DNA of 64,000 nucleotides from Nocardioides sp. LHD-245. GTDB lineage: Bacteria > Actinomycetota > Actinomycetes > Propionibacteriales > Nocardioidaceae. Location: NCBI RefSeq assembly GCF_030929495.1, contig NZ_JAVFWN010000009.1, positions 233,987-297,986 of the forward strand. The letters are read 5' to 3'. Under the pieces are notes generated by a model. That model was not told the DNA's origin, searched no databases, and was given only the letters and a program-made list of their open reading frames with translations. Shown here piece after piece: positions 1 to 8,266 of the stretch (position 1 is the first letter of the stretch; every line of letters begins with the position of its first letter). The translations under genes and the position numbers were made by a program.

Positions 1-210
1 CGCGAGGGTGAGGAAGGGGTCCCACAGCAGCTCGGTCACCAGGCTGTAGGTCAGGTAGGCGCCGAGCAGGGTGAGCGAGAGGTGGAAGAAGTCGGCCACC
101 CCGAGGTGGCCCCACTTGACGCTGAGGCCCAGCGCGATGCTGCCGAACAGGCAGCCGAGCAGCGCTCCGTTGAGGAGTGTCTGGGCGAGCGCGAGCGAGG
201 AAACGGACAT
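1..210 (-). CDS. branched-chain-type ABC transporter permease, LivH-like (3' part outside window)
   Basis: The first 70 residues of a membrane protein read leftward off the window edge, starting at ATG 208-210. The visible part is hydrophobic, with a glycine-rich first segment (about residues 10-27) and the start of a second and third membrane segment, as in LivH permeases of the HAAT family. It follows a substrate-binding lipoprotein on the same strand, so it probably forms the channel of that importer. A GGAGACC-type ribosome site lies just upstream. Substrate is unknown; the neighbouring cyclase and FAH enzymes suggest an aromatic or cyclic acid rather than an amino acid (inference). Confidence 0.75.
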   Translation of the reverse strand, partial: MSVSSLALAQTLLNGALLGCLFGSIALGLSVKWGHLGVADFFHLSLTLLGAYLTYSLVTELLWDPFLTLA

Positions 211-224
211 GGAGGTCTCCCAAT

Positions 225-248
225 CGGTCCGGTGGTCGGTCCGGTGGT
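225..248. repeat. 12-bp tandem repeat, two copies
   Basis: CGGTCCGGTGGT occurs twice head to tail (225-236, 237-248) in the spacer between the binding-protein gene and the permease gene. It abuts the hairpin at 244-272. No function is evident. Confidence 0.7.
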
Positions 249-272
249 GGGCCCCGCCTCGGGACCCACCAC
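244..272 (-). terminator. hairpin between binding-protein and permease genes (attenuator-like)
   Basis: GTGGTGGGCCCC (244-255) and GGGACCCACCAC (261-272) pair at 11 of 12 positions around a 5-nt loop. It lies between the stop of the solute-binding gene and the start of the permease. Such hairpins often let binding proteins be made in excess over permeases. There is no U-tract, so partial termination or mRNA stabilisation are both possible. Confidence 0.55.
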
Positions 273-286
273 GACGGCGCGGCGGA

Positions 287-1600
287 TCAGGGGTTGTAGT
301 CGAGCTCGGCGCCGGCGACGTCCTCGGGCCAGACCAGGACGCGCTTGCCGTCCTGGACCTGGGCCACCCGGTTGATGTCGATGCCGTAGTTGTTGAACCC
401 GTCGAAGTTGAGCGTCCCCACGACGGTGTCGACCTCGTGGGCGTTCAGCCACGCGATGACCGCCGCGTTGTCGAGGCCGCCCTCGGTCATGCCGGTGAGC
501 AGGATCTGCCAGGCCGCGAGGCTGGCCGCCGCCTGGGTCTCGACGAAGGGGAACAGGTCGTCCTTCTGGGCGACCTCGCTGTAGGCCTTGGTGAAGTACC
601 GGGCGACCGGGGTGTCGCCGAGCGGCGGGTTGTCCTCGTAGATCGAGGAGATCATCATCCCGTCGGCCTTGTCCCCCAGCGCGGCGACGGCGGCCGGCGC
701 CGGCAGCGAGACGTAGATCGACCGCGGCTCGTAGCCGATGGCGTCGAAGGCCTGGTAGAGGTTCGTGACGTCGGCGCCGATGCCGCCCAGGTAGACCAGG
801 TCGGGGTCGGCGTTCTGGATCCGGATCGCGATCGAGCTGAAGTCCGTGGTGCCGAGGTCGTACTCGACGTCACCCTCGATCGTCGTGCCGGCGCCCTCGA
901 GCGCCGCGACGACCGAGCCGCGGTAGCTCAGCGTGGTGGGGAACTTCGCCGTCGCGAAGAACGCCGACTCCGGCGGGTTGCCGCTGGACTCCAGGGCGTC
1001 GAGCAGGGTCTGCGCCTGGGCGTCGAACATCCGCTCCGGGTCGTCGACGCCACCCATCTGCCAGGCGGGGAAGTGGTTCTCGCCGATCAGCTTGTCGGGC
1101 GCACCGTTGGTGGCGGTGGGGTACGCGTAGCCGGCACGGGTGACCGGGCCGGCGCCGGCGAGGGTCGCCGCACCGCCGTACGGGCCCATCACGAAGTCCA
1201 CCTTGTCGCCGATCAGGCGCTCGTAGTTGGAGGTCACCGTGGCCGGCGTCGACTGGTCGTCGATCACCTTCCACTCCAGCGGGCGGCCGTCGATCCCGCC
1301 GCAGTCGTTGACCCAGTCGACCACGAGGTCGGCGACCTCGTCGTGGAGGGTGCCGGTCGGCGCGAGCGGGCCGGTGAGGCTGAGCGAGCCGCCGACGACG
1401 ATGGGCTCGCCGGTGGGCGGCGTGCCCTCGGTGCACTCCATCCCGGCGATCGGCGCGACCAGCTCGGCGTCGGGGATGTCGGCGACCCTGTCATCGGCCG
1501 ACTTGTCGTCCTTCACGACACCGCCGCAGGCGGTGAGCAGCAGCCCGGCGGCGGCACTGAGGGCGAGCCCGCGCACGGCGGGCCTCGAGGCGTGGAACAT
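287..1600 (-). CDS. branched-chain-type ABC transporter substrate-binding lipoprotein
   Basis: 437 residues. The N-terminus is a lipoprotein signal: Arg at 6 and 10, a hydrophobic stretch at 11-22 and lipobox LLTAC with Cys25 as the lipidation site. The rest is a periplasmic-binding-protein type I fold (Peripla_BP_6, about 65-425) starting with VVGGSLSLTGPLAPTG, typical of LivK/HAAT binding proteins. It would capture the ligand outside the membrane and deliver it to the permease encoded downstream (1-210). It starts 12 nt after the cyclase stop, in one operon with the cyclase and FAH genes, so the ligand is probably a substrate of those enzymes. Family call is firm; ligand unknown. Confidence 0.88.
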   Translation of the reverse strand: MFHASRPAVRGLALSAAAGLLLTACGGVVKDDKSADDRVADIPDAELVAPIAGMECTEGTPPTGEPIVVGGSLSLTGPLAPTGTLHDEVADLVVDWVNDCGGIDGRPLEWKVIDDQSTPATVTSNYERLIGDKVDFVMGPYGGAATLAGAGPVTRAGYAYPTATNGAPDKLIGENHFPAWQMGGVDDPERMFDAQAQTLLDALESSGNPPESAFFATAKFPTTLSYRGSVVAALEGAGTTIEGDVEYDLGTTDFSSIAIRIQNADPDLVYLGGIGADVTNLYQAFDAIGYEPRSIYVSLPAPAAVAALGDKADGMMISSIYEDNPPLGDTPVARYFTKAYSEVAQKDDLFPFVETQAAASLAAWQILLTGMTEGGLDNAAVIAWLNAHEVDTVVGTLNFDGFNNYGIDINRVAQVQDGKRVLVWPEDVAGAELDYNP

Positions 1601-1612
1601 CGTGGTCTCCAG

Positions 1613-2413
1613 TCAGTTGTCGAGGAAGCCGACGACCCGGCACGGCGAGGCGCTGGTCTTCGGGAGCTTGATCGGGAAGAAGCCGACGTGGAAGCCGGTC
1701 AGCGGCAGCGCCTGCAGGTTGTCGAGCTGCTGGATGATGAAGGCCTCCTTGTCCGCGATAGCGAAGTGGCCGTCCCACAGCTCCTTGGGGTCGCCGCTCG
1801 CCTCGTAGGCCGCCTTCATCACGGGGAACGGGCGGTCCCAGGCCATCGCGTCGGTGCCGAGGATCGTGGCGCCGAGTCCGGTGAGGTAGCGGGTGCCGTC
1901 GCCGTTCATGCCCGGGTAGTTGAAGAACTCCGGGTCGGCCGGCGTGTAGCGCTCCTGACCGGTACGGAGCAGGAGCGCGTCGCCCTGCCGCACCTCGCGG
2001 CCGGTGGCCGCGATCGCCTGCTCCAGCGCCTCGATGGTGATCGCCTCGCCGGGCGCGGCCCAGGGGCGGACGTCGAGCACCATGCCCGGGCGGTACAGCT
2101 CGGACAGGTCGATGTCACTGATCGTGCGGGCGGGCTTGCCCTCGATCAGGCTGCCGCTGTGGAGCGGCGCGTCGACGTGGGTGCCGCAGTGGGTGTTCAT
2201 CTCGGTCAGCCAGTCCTCGCCCCAGCCCTCGCCATTGGGGAGGTGCTCGGCCGGGCAGCCGAAGATGTCCATGGTGCGCTGGAGACCCTCGCCGCCCGGC
2301 GCGAGGTAGTGGATCTTCGGGGCGAGCACGGCGGCCAACGGCTCGTAGGCCGGCGGCACCATGTCGCGGTAGGCGGGGTCGAGGGTGCGGGAGAGGTCGA
2401 CGATCGTGGTCAT
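1613..2413 (-). CDS. cyclase-family metal hydrolase (kynurenine formamidase-like)
   Basis: 266 residues. The motif HCGTHVDAP (residues 75-83) is the metal-binding signature of the cyclase/KynB family (PF04199), whose members hydrolyse amide or ring bonds in small metabolites such as N-formylkynurenine or isatin. A second cluster of aromatic and acidic residues follows near 165-175. It sits between an FAH-family enzyme and an ABC importer. With FAH acting on C-C bonds of ring-cleavage products, the pair suggests two hydrolytic steps of a ring degradation route. No tryptophan-pathway partner is visible, so a specific kynurenine role is not supported. Confidence 0.85.
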   Translation of the reverse strand: MTTIVDLSRTLDPAYRDMVPPAYEPLAAVLAPKIHYLAPGGEGLQRTMDIFGCPAEHLPNGEGWGEDWLTEMNTHCGTHVDAPLHSGSLIEGKPARTISDIDLSELYRPGMVLDVRPWAAPGEAITIEALEQAIAATGREVRQGDALLLRTGQERYTPADPEFFNYPGMNGDGTRYLTGLGATILGTDAMAWDRPFPVMKAAYEASGDPKELWDGHFAIADKEAFIIQQLDNLQALPLTGFHVGFFPIKLPKTSASPCRVVGFLDN

Positions 2414-2433
2414 GTCTGCATGCCTTTCGAGCC

Positions 2434-2467
2434 GGTGGGTCAGCTGGGTGGTCAGCTGGTGGGTCAG
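2434..2467. repeat. 12-bp tandem repeat overlapping a stop codon
   Basis: About 2.8 imperfect 12-bp units (GGTGGGTCAGCT, GGGTGGTCAGCT, GGTGGGTCAG) fill the spacer between the FAH and cyclase genes. The last unit contains the FAH stop codon (2464-2466, read on minus). It looks like local duplication of the gene's 3' end. Confidence 0.7.
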
Positions 2468-3432
2468 TAGGGGAGCTGGACGCGGTTGCGGAGGATGCCG
2501 ATGCCCTGGACCTCGAGCTCGACCTCGTCGCCGTCCTTGAGTCGCTTGCCGATCTCGACCGGGCTGCCCGACATCACCGTGCCGGTGCCGAGCACGTCGC
2601 CCGCGTGGACGGTGCGGTTGCGGGAGAAGTGCGCGATGGCCTTCTCGAAGGAGTGGTGCATGGTCGAGGTCGAGCCGTGCGACCAGACCTCGCCGTTGAC
2701 CCGGGCCGTCATCTCGAGGTCGTACGGCGAGCCGAGCTCGTCCGGCGTGACGATGCAGGGCCCGAGCGTGTTGGAGCCGTCGAAGTCCTTGCCGCGGGAG
2801 GGGCCGAGCTGCGACTCCATCACGACGCTCTGCAGGTCGCGGCAGCTCCAGTCGTTGAAGATCGTGTAGCCGAAGATGACGCCGGCGGCGTCCGACTCGG
2901 CCACGTCGCGGGCGGTGTGGCCCAGTACGGCGGCGAACTCGAGCTCGTAGTCCAGCTGCCGGGTCTCGGCCGGGGCGACGATCAGGTCGCCCGGTCCGCT
3001 CACCGCCGTGTGGTCGGCGTTGTAGTAGATGACCTCCCGGGAGAACACCTCCGGGGTGTCGAACTTCCCGGTCGCCACGAGGCGCTCGTACTCGGCCTCG
3101 GGGTCCGCGGCCTCGGCCGCGATCGAGCGGGCCATCCCGCGGAAGGCCGGCTGGAGGTGGGCGATGAAGAGCGAGCAGTCACGCAGGCGCGGCGGGTTCG
3201 GGAGCGGTGCCCGCAGCGTCACGTCGTCGAGGGCGTGGACCGCGTGCGCCGGGTGGGAGTCGCACAGGTCCCGCGCGTCCTCGACGCCCGCGTCGCCGGA
3301 CCGGACCAGGTCGAGCATCGAGGCGAACCGCGGATCGCCCTCCGCCGCCCGGGTCAGGCTGATCGCGGTGTCGCCGGCGAGGGCGCCGACGTGGGTCGCC
3401 CCGTCCGTCGTGGTGAATGTGATGAGCCTCAA
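2464..3432 (-). CDS. fumarylacetoacetate hydrolase family protein
   Basis: 322 residues from TTG 3430-3432. An ATG 18 nt upstream is in frame, but the purine-rich ribosome site GGAAGGAAGG overlaps it and is well spaced for the TTG, so the TTG start is preferred. The protein has the FAH C-terminal fold with metal-site acidic residues in DYELEFAAVLG and the loop SRGKDFDGSNTLGPCI. FAH-family enzymes hydrolyse or decarboxylate beta-diketo acids from ring-opening (fumarylpyruvate, acylpyruvate, 2-oxohept-3-ene-dioate). It is first gene of the operon with the cyclase and importer, under the PucR gene upstream. Exact substrate unknown. Confidence 0.88.
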   Translation of the reverse strand: MRLITFTTTDGATHVGALAGDTAISLTRAAEGDPRFASMLDLVRSGDAGVEDARDLCDSHPAHAVHALDDVTLRAPLPNPPRLRDCSLFIAHLQPAFRGMARSIAAEAADPEAEYERLVATGKFDTPEVFSREVIYYNADHTAVSGPGDLIVAPAETRQLDYELEFAAVLGHTARDVAESDAAGVIFGYTIFNDWSCRDLQSVVMESQLGPSRGKDFDGSNTLGPCIVTPDELGSPYDLEMTARVNGEVWSHGSTSTMHHSFEKAIAHFSRNRTVHAGDVLGTGTVMSGSPVEIGKRLKDGDEVELEVQGIGILRNRVQLPY

Positions 3433-3465
3433 GGTGACCCTTCCTTCCATCGGGTGGGATCACCT

Positions 3466-3486
3466 TCACGGCCGTGACGGCCGTCA
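3466..3486. promoter_or_regulatory. two overlapping perfect 12-bp palindromes upstream of the FAH operon
   Basis: TCACGGCCGTGA (3466-3477) and TGACGGCCGTCA (3475-3486) are each perfect palindromes sharing 3 nt. They lie 34-54 nt upstream of the FAH start and downstream of the pucR-type gene. The position fits an operator for that PucR protein or another dimeric regulator. A terminator role is less likely because neither palindrome leaves room for a loop. Confidence 0.5.
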
Positions 3487-3553
3487 CCTAGAGCGTCGCC
3501 CGACAGAATCCGGCGGCTCGGGTGTCACGGCGTGCCAGCCGTCGTGGGAGTGC

Positions 3554-5197
3554 TCAGGCACCCGTGAGCGCGGCACTCAGCGCGTGCATCCGCAGTGCCG
3601 TCTCGAGCCGGAACCGATGGTCGACGTCGCGCATGTCGACCCCGAGCACCTCCTCGATCCGCGCGACCCGGTTGCGCACTGTGTTGTAGTGCACGTGCAG
3701 CGAGGCGGCCGTGTCGGGCAGGTGTCGGTCGTGGGCGAGATAGGTCCGCAGGGTCGGGACGAAGTCGGTCCCCCGCCGCTGGTCGAGGTCGAGCAGCGGG
3801 CCCAGCACGTCACGCACCATGGTCTCCAGCTGGGCCGCCGGCAGGCTGGCCATACCGAGGATGCCCAGCTCGTGGGCGGTGACCACGGAGCCGGCCGCCG
3901 AGCCGACCACCGAGCCGCGGATCGCCAGCTCGCAGGCGGCCCGCGCCTCGTCGTACGACGTCGAGAAGTCGAGGAGGTCGGCGCAGCTGCGGCCGAGCCC
4001 GACCGTCCAGCCGCGCCGGGAGCGGGCGATGAGGTCGGCGAGCTGGGCCCGCACCCGCGGCGCCGGCCGCCCGGTGGGCGGCAGTACCGCGACCGCGCGG
4101 CCGGCACGCTCGAGCGTGACCACCCCCGGGAAGACCGTCCGCAGCTGCGAGTCGAGGTCCGCGCGGCCCACGGGCTCGTGCTCCCGGCTGCCGGCGACGA
4201 GGACCTGGGCACCCGGGCCCAGGTCGATGCCCATCATCGAGACCCGGGCCCGGAACTCCTCGGGGTCCCCGATCCGGCCGCTGAGCAAGCCGTCGAAGAG
4301 CTCGCCGTTCAGCCGCTCCGCCGTCCGCTCCCGCTCCCCCGCCCGCAGCACCTGCAGCCGGAACAGGCTGATGCACAGGTCGACGAAGGCCTGGCGCTGC
4401 TCGTCGGGGTCGCGGGTGTCGATGACCACGACCGTGAGGCCGCCGCAGTCCGCCAGCTCGGTGCGCCGGATCACCCGCGCGTTGCCCTGGCGCAGGTCGC
4501 CGGCCGCGCGGACGAGCGTCCCGTCGCCCTGGCGCAGCTCGACCCGGCCGCCGATCTCGCGGGCGAGCAGGTCGAGCGAGCCGACCGGATCGGTGTGGGT
4601 GGCGAAGCCGTTGGCCAGGTCGGCGCAGGCGCGCTGCTCCCGGGTCGCGCGCTCGGCACGCCGCTCGGCGGCCTCGGCACGTTGCCCGCGACGCCCGTCG
4701 ACGTCGAGCTGGTGGAGGCGCACGCCGAGGTCGTGAGCGATCTCCTCGAGCAGCTCGACCTCGGTGTCGGTCCACGGATAGGGGTGCCGGTGCGCGGCGT
4801 ACAGGACGCCGAGCAGGGAGTCGGCCACGAGGAGCGGGACGATCAGGGTGGCCTGGATCCCCTCGTTGTCGATGAGGCGCTTGAGCAGGGGCACCCGCCG
4901 CGAGTCGTGGCGGTAGTCGCGGCTCATCTGGGGCCGGCGCTCGAGCGCGACCCGGCCGCCGATGCCCTCGCCGATCTTGAGCCGCCAGGCCGCCGCCATC
5001 TCGGTCGACGCGACGCCGTGGTGCGCGCCCATCACCAGGTAGTCGCCCTCGACCAGCCCGGCCCACGACACCGGGCAGTCCAGGACGGCGGCCACGTGGT
5101 CGGCGGCCAGCTGCAGCGCCTGGGTGGGGTCCTTCGCGGCGAGCAGCCAGCGCAGGTACTGGGCGGAGGACGGCGGCGACAGCAGGTCCACGCTCAC
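3554..5197 (-). CDS. PucR-family transcriptional regulator with GAF domain
   Basis: 547 residues from GTG 5195-5197, chosen because GAGGAGG lies 7 nt upstream; an ATG at 5219-5221 would add 8 residues and place the ribosome site inside the gene. Residues about 20-170 form a GAF sensory domain, the middle is the GGDEF-like PucR linker, and the C-terminal 60 residues are the PucR helix-turn-helix (HTH_30: HVHYNTVRNRVARIEEVLGV). Family members activate catabolic operons in response to a small ligand. It probably controls the FAH-cyclase-importer operon downstream, through the dyads at 3466-3486 (inference). Confidence 0.88.
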   Translation of the reverse strand: MSVDLLSPPSSAQYLRWLLAAKDPTQALQLAADHVAAVLDCPVSWAGLVEGDYLVMGAHHGVASTEMAAAWRLKIGEGIGGRVALERRPQMSRDYRHDSRRVPLLKRLIDNEGIQATLIVPLLVADSLLGVLYAAHRHPYPWTDTEVELLEEIAHDLGVRLHQLDVDGRRGQRAEAAERRAERATREQRACADLANGFATHTDPVGSLDLLAREIGGRVELRQGDGTLVRAAGDLRQGNARVIRRTELADCGGLTVVVIDTRDPDEQRQAFVDLCISLFRLQVLRAGERERTAERLNGELFDGLLSGRIGDPEEFRARVSMMGIDLGPGAQVLVAGSREHEPVGRADLDSQLRTVFPGVVTLERAGRAVAVLPPTGRPAPRVRAQLADLIARSRRGWTVGLGRSCADLLDFSTSYDEARAACELAIRGSVVGSAAGSVVTAHELGILGMASLPAAQLETMVRDVLGPLLDLDQRRGTDFVPTLRTYLAHDRHLPDTAASLHVHYNTVRNRVARIEEVLGVDMRDVDHRFRLETALRMHALSAALTGA

Positions 5198-5220
5198 GAC
5201 GATTCCTCCTCGCATCGGCA

Positions 5221-5232
5221 TACAAAGTTGTA
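5221..5232. promoter_or_regulatory. inverted repeat in divergent pucR/tetR promoter region
   Basis: TACAA-AG-TTGTA is a 5-bp perfect inverted repeat located 24 nt upstream of the pucR-type GTG and 62 nt upstream of the TetR ATG. It could be an operator for either divergent gene. It is short, so this is tentative. Confidence 0.3.
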
Positions 5233-5293
5233 CCCGAGTTCAACCTCTGGCAGTGTACGCAGCGGGAGCCGCACCTGTCACGAAAGGCATGCG

Positions 5294-5884
5294 ATGGCAT
5301 CCGAGCCCGTCACCGCCCGCGCCCGCCGGGTCGGCCAGCGGCGCGACCGCGTCTTCGACGCCGCGATCGAGCTGTTCGTCGAGCAGGGGTACGACGCGAC
5401 GACGATGGACGACATCGCCGTGCGCGCCGACGTCGCGCGCACCTCCGTCTTCAACTACTTCGAGCGCAAGACCGCCTTCCTCGACGAGTGGTCGGCCAGG
5501 CGCCGGGCCCGCGCCTTCCACGCGACGCCCCGCGAGGCGGGCGGCTCGCTGCGCGACGAGCTGGCGTCGATCACCCGGGAGCTGGCCGCCATCAGCGACG
5601 CCTCCCGCGTCGCCACGACGGCGATCATCGGCGCTGCGCTGCGCGAGCTCGACCTGCTGGACGACCATCCGCTCAGCCACGAGTTCCTCGCGGTCATCGG
5701 CCGGCACCGCGAGGACCTGCGCGACGACGTCGACCCGGGCCTGGTGGGCCTCACCCTCGCGACGGGCTACTTCGCCGTGCTCCGCGCCTGGATCGGCGCG
5801 GGTCCCCCGCCCTTCGACCTGACGACCCGCCTGCTCGCGCTGCTCGACCTGCTCCTCGACGGCGCCAGCCGGCCCGCCTCCTGA
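5294..5884 (+). CDS. TetR/AcrR-family transcriptional regulator
   Basis: 196 residues. The N-terminal 60 residues carry the TetR DNA-binding fold with HTH at about 36-58 (TTMDDIAVRADVARTSVFNYF), followed by an all-alpha ligand-binding domain. A long in-frame open stretch upstream is antisense to the pucR gene and is not coding. The chosen ATG has GAAAGG 8 nt upstream. It is divergent from the pucR gene (96 nt) and converges on the KstR2-like TetR gene. FNYF in place of the usual LYYHF/LYRHF helix end is often seen in TetRs with fatty or aromatic ligands, but no ligand can be inferred. It may control the divergent promoter. Confidence 0.85.
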   Translation: MASEPVTARARRVGQRRDRVFDAAIELFVEQGYDATTMDDIAVRADVARTSVFNYFERKTAFLDEWSARRRARAFHATPREAGGSLRDELASITRELAAISDASRVATTAIIGAALRELDLLDDHPLSHEFLAVIGRHREDLRDDVDPGLVGLTLATGYFAVLRAWIGAGPPPFDLTTRLLALLDLLLDGASRPAS

Positions 5885-5909
5885 CCGGCGAGGCTCGGCG
5901 CGGCGCGGC

Positions 5910-6545
5910 TCAGGAGGCGATCAGGCCGCCGTCGAGCATGGTGAGGTACTGGTCGGCGAGGGTGGCGTGCTGCAACCGGCCGCGCGGGTCGTACCAGCGC
6001 ACCGTCGACCACACGCCGTCGCGGATGAAGCGGTACGTCGTCGTCGGCTCGAGCTCGGAGCGGAAGTCGCCCGAGGCGATGCCCGCGCGGAGCACGTCGA
6101 GCCACACCTTCTCGACCTCGCGACTGGCCTTGGTGACGAACGAGAACTCGGGCGTGCTGCCGAGGAAGTTCGCCTCGTTCTGATAGAGCGCGACCGCGTG
6201 CGGAGTGCGGTGGATGGTCTCGAAGGAGCTGCGCACCAGGCCGTCGAGCGCAGCCCGGGGGCTGTCCGCCTCGTCCGCGATGGACCGGAACTGCCGGAGC
6301 AGGCTGCCCATGAAGTCCTGGAGGATCTCGGTCAGCATCTCGTCCTTGGACGCGAAGTGGTGGTAGAGGCTGCCGGACAGGATCCCCGCCTCGACGGCGA
6401 TGTCGCGGACCGTGGTCTGCGTGTAGCCGCGGGAGGCGAACATCTCGGCGGCGATCGCGAGCAGCTGGGCGCGCCGGGCGGAGCCGGTGCCGGCACCGGC
6501 ATTCTTCTTGCGGGCGGTGGCGGCGCCCCCCTTGGTGGTGGCCAT
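5910..6545 (-). CDS. KstR2-like TetR-family repressor
   Basis: 211 residues from ATG 6543-6545; a longer reading to 6713 would cross the divergent promoter. HTH at about 44-67 (TTVRDIAVEAGILSGSLYHHF); the C-terminal part (ASREVEKVWLDVLRAGIASGDF, RFIRDGVWSTVRWYDPRGR) resembles the KstR2 effector domain, which senses a CoA thioester in Mycobacterium. The lysine/alanine-rich first 22 residues are a flexible extension. It is divergent from a FadD3-like acyl-CoA ligase across an exact AnCAAGnnCTTGnT site at 6583-6596, the KstR2 consensus. It is the best candidate for the repressor of the whole 6.6-47.4 kb regulon. Confidence 0.85.
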   Translation of the reverse strand: MATTKGGAATARKKNAGAGTGSARRAQLLAIAAEMFASRGYTQTTVRDIAVEAGILSGSLYHHFASKDEMLTEILQDFMGSLLRQFRSIADEADSPRAALDGLVRSSFETIHRTPHAVALYQNEANFLGSTPEFSFVTKASREVEKVWLDVLRAGIASGDFRSELEPTTTYRFIRDGVWSTVRWYDPRGRLQHATLADQYLTMLDGGLIAS

Positions 6546-6582
6546 GCCTCGATCCTCTCCCACGGTTGCGCCTACGATACCT

Positions 6583-6596
6583 AACAAGCACTTGGT
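6583..6596. promoter_or_regulatory. KstR2-type operator, exact match
   Basis: AACAAGCACTTGGT fits AnCAAGnnCTTGnT at every fixed position. It lies between the TetR gene (start 6545) and the FadD3-like ligase (start 6622), so it can autoregulate one and repress the other. Confidence 0.75.
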
Positions 6597-6621
6597 TAAG
6601 CGACGAGCGGAAGGGCCGCCG

Positions 6622-8220
6622 ATGACACCCACCACGATGCCCGCCCTGCTGGAGCGGGCAGCGGCGGCCCACGGGGACCACCCGGCCATCGTCGACGGAG
6701 ACACCATCATCACCTACGCCGGGCTACGGGACCTCGTCGTGGCGGCGGCCCGCGGCTACCGGGCCCTCGGGGTCGAACCGGGTGACCGGGTGGCGATCTG
6801 GGCACCCAACCGGGCCGAGTACCTGGTGGCGCTGCTCGGCGCCCAGCAGCTCGGCGCGTCCGTCGTCCCCCTCAACACGCGCTACCGCGGTCATGAGGCC
6901 CGGGTCGTGCTGCAGCGATCGCGCGCGGCCGTGCTGGTCGTGTGCGACGGCTTCCTCGGCACCGACTACTCCGTGATGCTGGCCGAGGCGGGGAGCGACG
7001 GCCCGTCCGGCGCCGAGCCGGGACCGGTCGTGGCGGGGCTGCCGCACCTGCGCGCCGTCGTCGACATGAACGCCGCCGGCCGGCCCGGCACCGTCGCCTG
7101 GGCCGACTTCCTCGCGGCCGGCGAGCAGATCCCCGTGGCCGAGGTCGAGCGGCTGGCGGCCGACGTCACTCCCGACACGGTGGCCGACATCCTCTTCACC
7201 TCCGGCACGACCGGCCTGCCCAAGGGGGTGATGAGCGCGCACCGCCAGACGATCGGCACCGCCGAGGTCTGGGCGCGGGGGGCGAGCCTCGGCGAGCGCG
7301 ACCGCTACGCGATCGTCAACCCGTTCTTCCACTCCTTCGGCTACAAGGCCGGCGCGATCGCGTGCCTGACCGCGGGGGCCACCATCCACCCGGTCCTCAC
7401 CTTCGACGCCGAGGCACTGATGCAGCTGATCCAGGACGCCGCGATCACCGTGCTGCCGGGGGCGCCCACGATCTTCATCACCCTGATCAACCACCCGCGA
7501 CGCGGCGAGTTCGACCTGTCCTCCCTGCGCTTCTCCATCGCCGGGGCGGCCAGCGTCCCGGAGACCCTCTTCGAGCAGATGCAGGAGGTGCTCGGCTTCG
7601 ACGAGGTCGCCCAGGCCTACGGCCTCACCGAGTGCGTCGTCGCCACCCGGTCGCGGCCCGGCGAGGACCCGCGCCACATCGCCGAGACGACCGGGCCCGG
7701 CGTCGACGGCATCGAGGTCCGCGTCGTCGACGAGGCGGGTGCCGACGTCGCCACCGGGGCCGACGGCGAGATCTGGCTGCGCGGCGCCAACGTGATGCTG
7801 GGCTACTTCGAGGACCCCGAGGCGACGGCCGCGGCGATCGACCCCGACGGCTGGCTCCACACCGGCGACGTCGGCCGGCTCGACGAGCACGGCTGCCTCA
7901 AGATCACCGATCGGATCAAGGACATGTTCATCGTCGGGGGGTTCAACGTCTACCCGGCCGAGGTCGAGAACACGCTGGCCGCGCACCCGGCGGTGATGGA
8001 GAGCGCCGTGGTCGGCGTACCGGACGAGCGGATGGGCGCGGTCGGCCGCGCCCATGTCGTCCTGCGACCCGGCGCGAGCGCCACGGCCGACGAGCTGGTC
8101 GGCTGGGTCCGCGAGCGGCTGGCCAATTTCAAGGTGCCGCGTGAGGTGGTCCTCGTGACCGAGCTGCCCCGCAACGCCAGTGGCAAGGTGCTCAAGACCG
8201 ACCTGCGCGCCGACGCCTGA
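6622..8220 (+). CDS. acyl-CoA ligase, FadD3-like
   Basis: 532 residues from ATG 6622 with GGAAGGG upstream. Adenylate-forming enzyme: P-loop LFTSGTTGLPKG (191-202), A8/hinge region ITDRIKDMFIVGGFNVYPAE (about 430-447) and the C-terminal catalytic lysine in NASGKVLK (K522). It would activate a carboxylic acid to its acyl-CoA with ATP. Features such as NPFFHSFGYKAG and LPGAPTIF resemble FadD3, the CoA ligase for the steroid C/D-ring propionate (HIP) in mycolic-acid actinobacteria, itself a KstR2-regulon gene. The adjoining KstR2-like repressor and operator strengthen the resemblance. No ipdAB genes are in the window, so HIP as substrate is not established. Confidence 0.85.
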   Translation: MTPTTMPALLERAAAAHGDHPAIVDGDTIITYAGLRDLVVAAARGYRALGVEPGDRVAIWAPNRAEYLVALLGAQQLGASVVPLNTRYRGHEARVVLQRSRAAVLVVCDGFLGTDYSVMLAEAGSDGPSGAEPGPVVAGLPHLRAVVDMNAAGRPGTVAWADFLAAGEQIPVAEVERLAADVTPDTVADILFTSGTTGLPKGVMSAHRQTIGTAEVWARGASLGERDRYAIVNPFFHSFGYKAGAIACLTAGATIHPVLTFDAEALMQLIQDAAITVLPGAPTIFITLINHPRRGEFDLSSLRFSIAGAASVPETLFEQMQEVLGFDEVAQAYGLTECVVATRSRPGEDPRHIAETTGPGVDGIEVRVVDEAGADVATGADGEIWLRGANVMLGYFEDPEATAAAIDPDGWLHTGDVGRLDEHGCLKITDRIKDMFIVGGFNVYPAEVENTLAAHPAVMESAVVGVPDERMGAVGRAHVVLRPGASATADELVGWVRERLANFKVPREVVLVTELPRNASGKVLKTDLRADA

Positions 8221-8244
8221 CGGTCGGCACCGCCGGCTCGACCA

Positions 8245-8258
8245 AGCAAATGCTAGGT
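8245..8258. promoter_or_regulatory. degenerate KstR2-type operator (two mismatches)
   Basis: AGCAAATGCTAGGT fits the consensus except at two fixed positions. It lies 9 nt before the GTG of the thioesterase gene and would govern the thioesterase-SDR pair. Weak by itself; supported by the regular presence of such sites at every other unit of the island. Confidence 0.4.
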
Positions 8259-8266
8259 TGAGTTTC

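Noticed and set aside
71..2470. 799-codon plus-strand open frame
   Set aside because: It lies antisense to the cyclase, binding-protein and permease genes, is rich in Arg/Val/Gly/Asp as expected of GC-rich shadows, and has no recognisable domain.
3029..5293. N-terminal extension of the TetR protein at 5294
   Set aside because: The upstream in-frame codons are antisense to the PucR and FAH genes and cross the divergent promoter; the TetR fold begins just after ATG 5294.
5910..6545. Naming the TetR gene kstR2 and the island a HIP pathway
   Set aside because: Operator and sequence features agree with the KstR2 family, but HIP hallmark genes (ipdAB, ipdC, ipdF, echA20 sets) are not seen, so only family-level resemblance is claimed.
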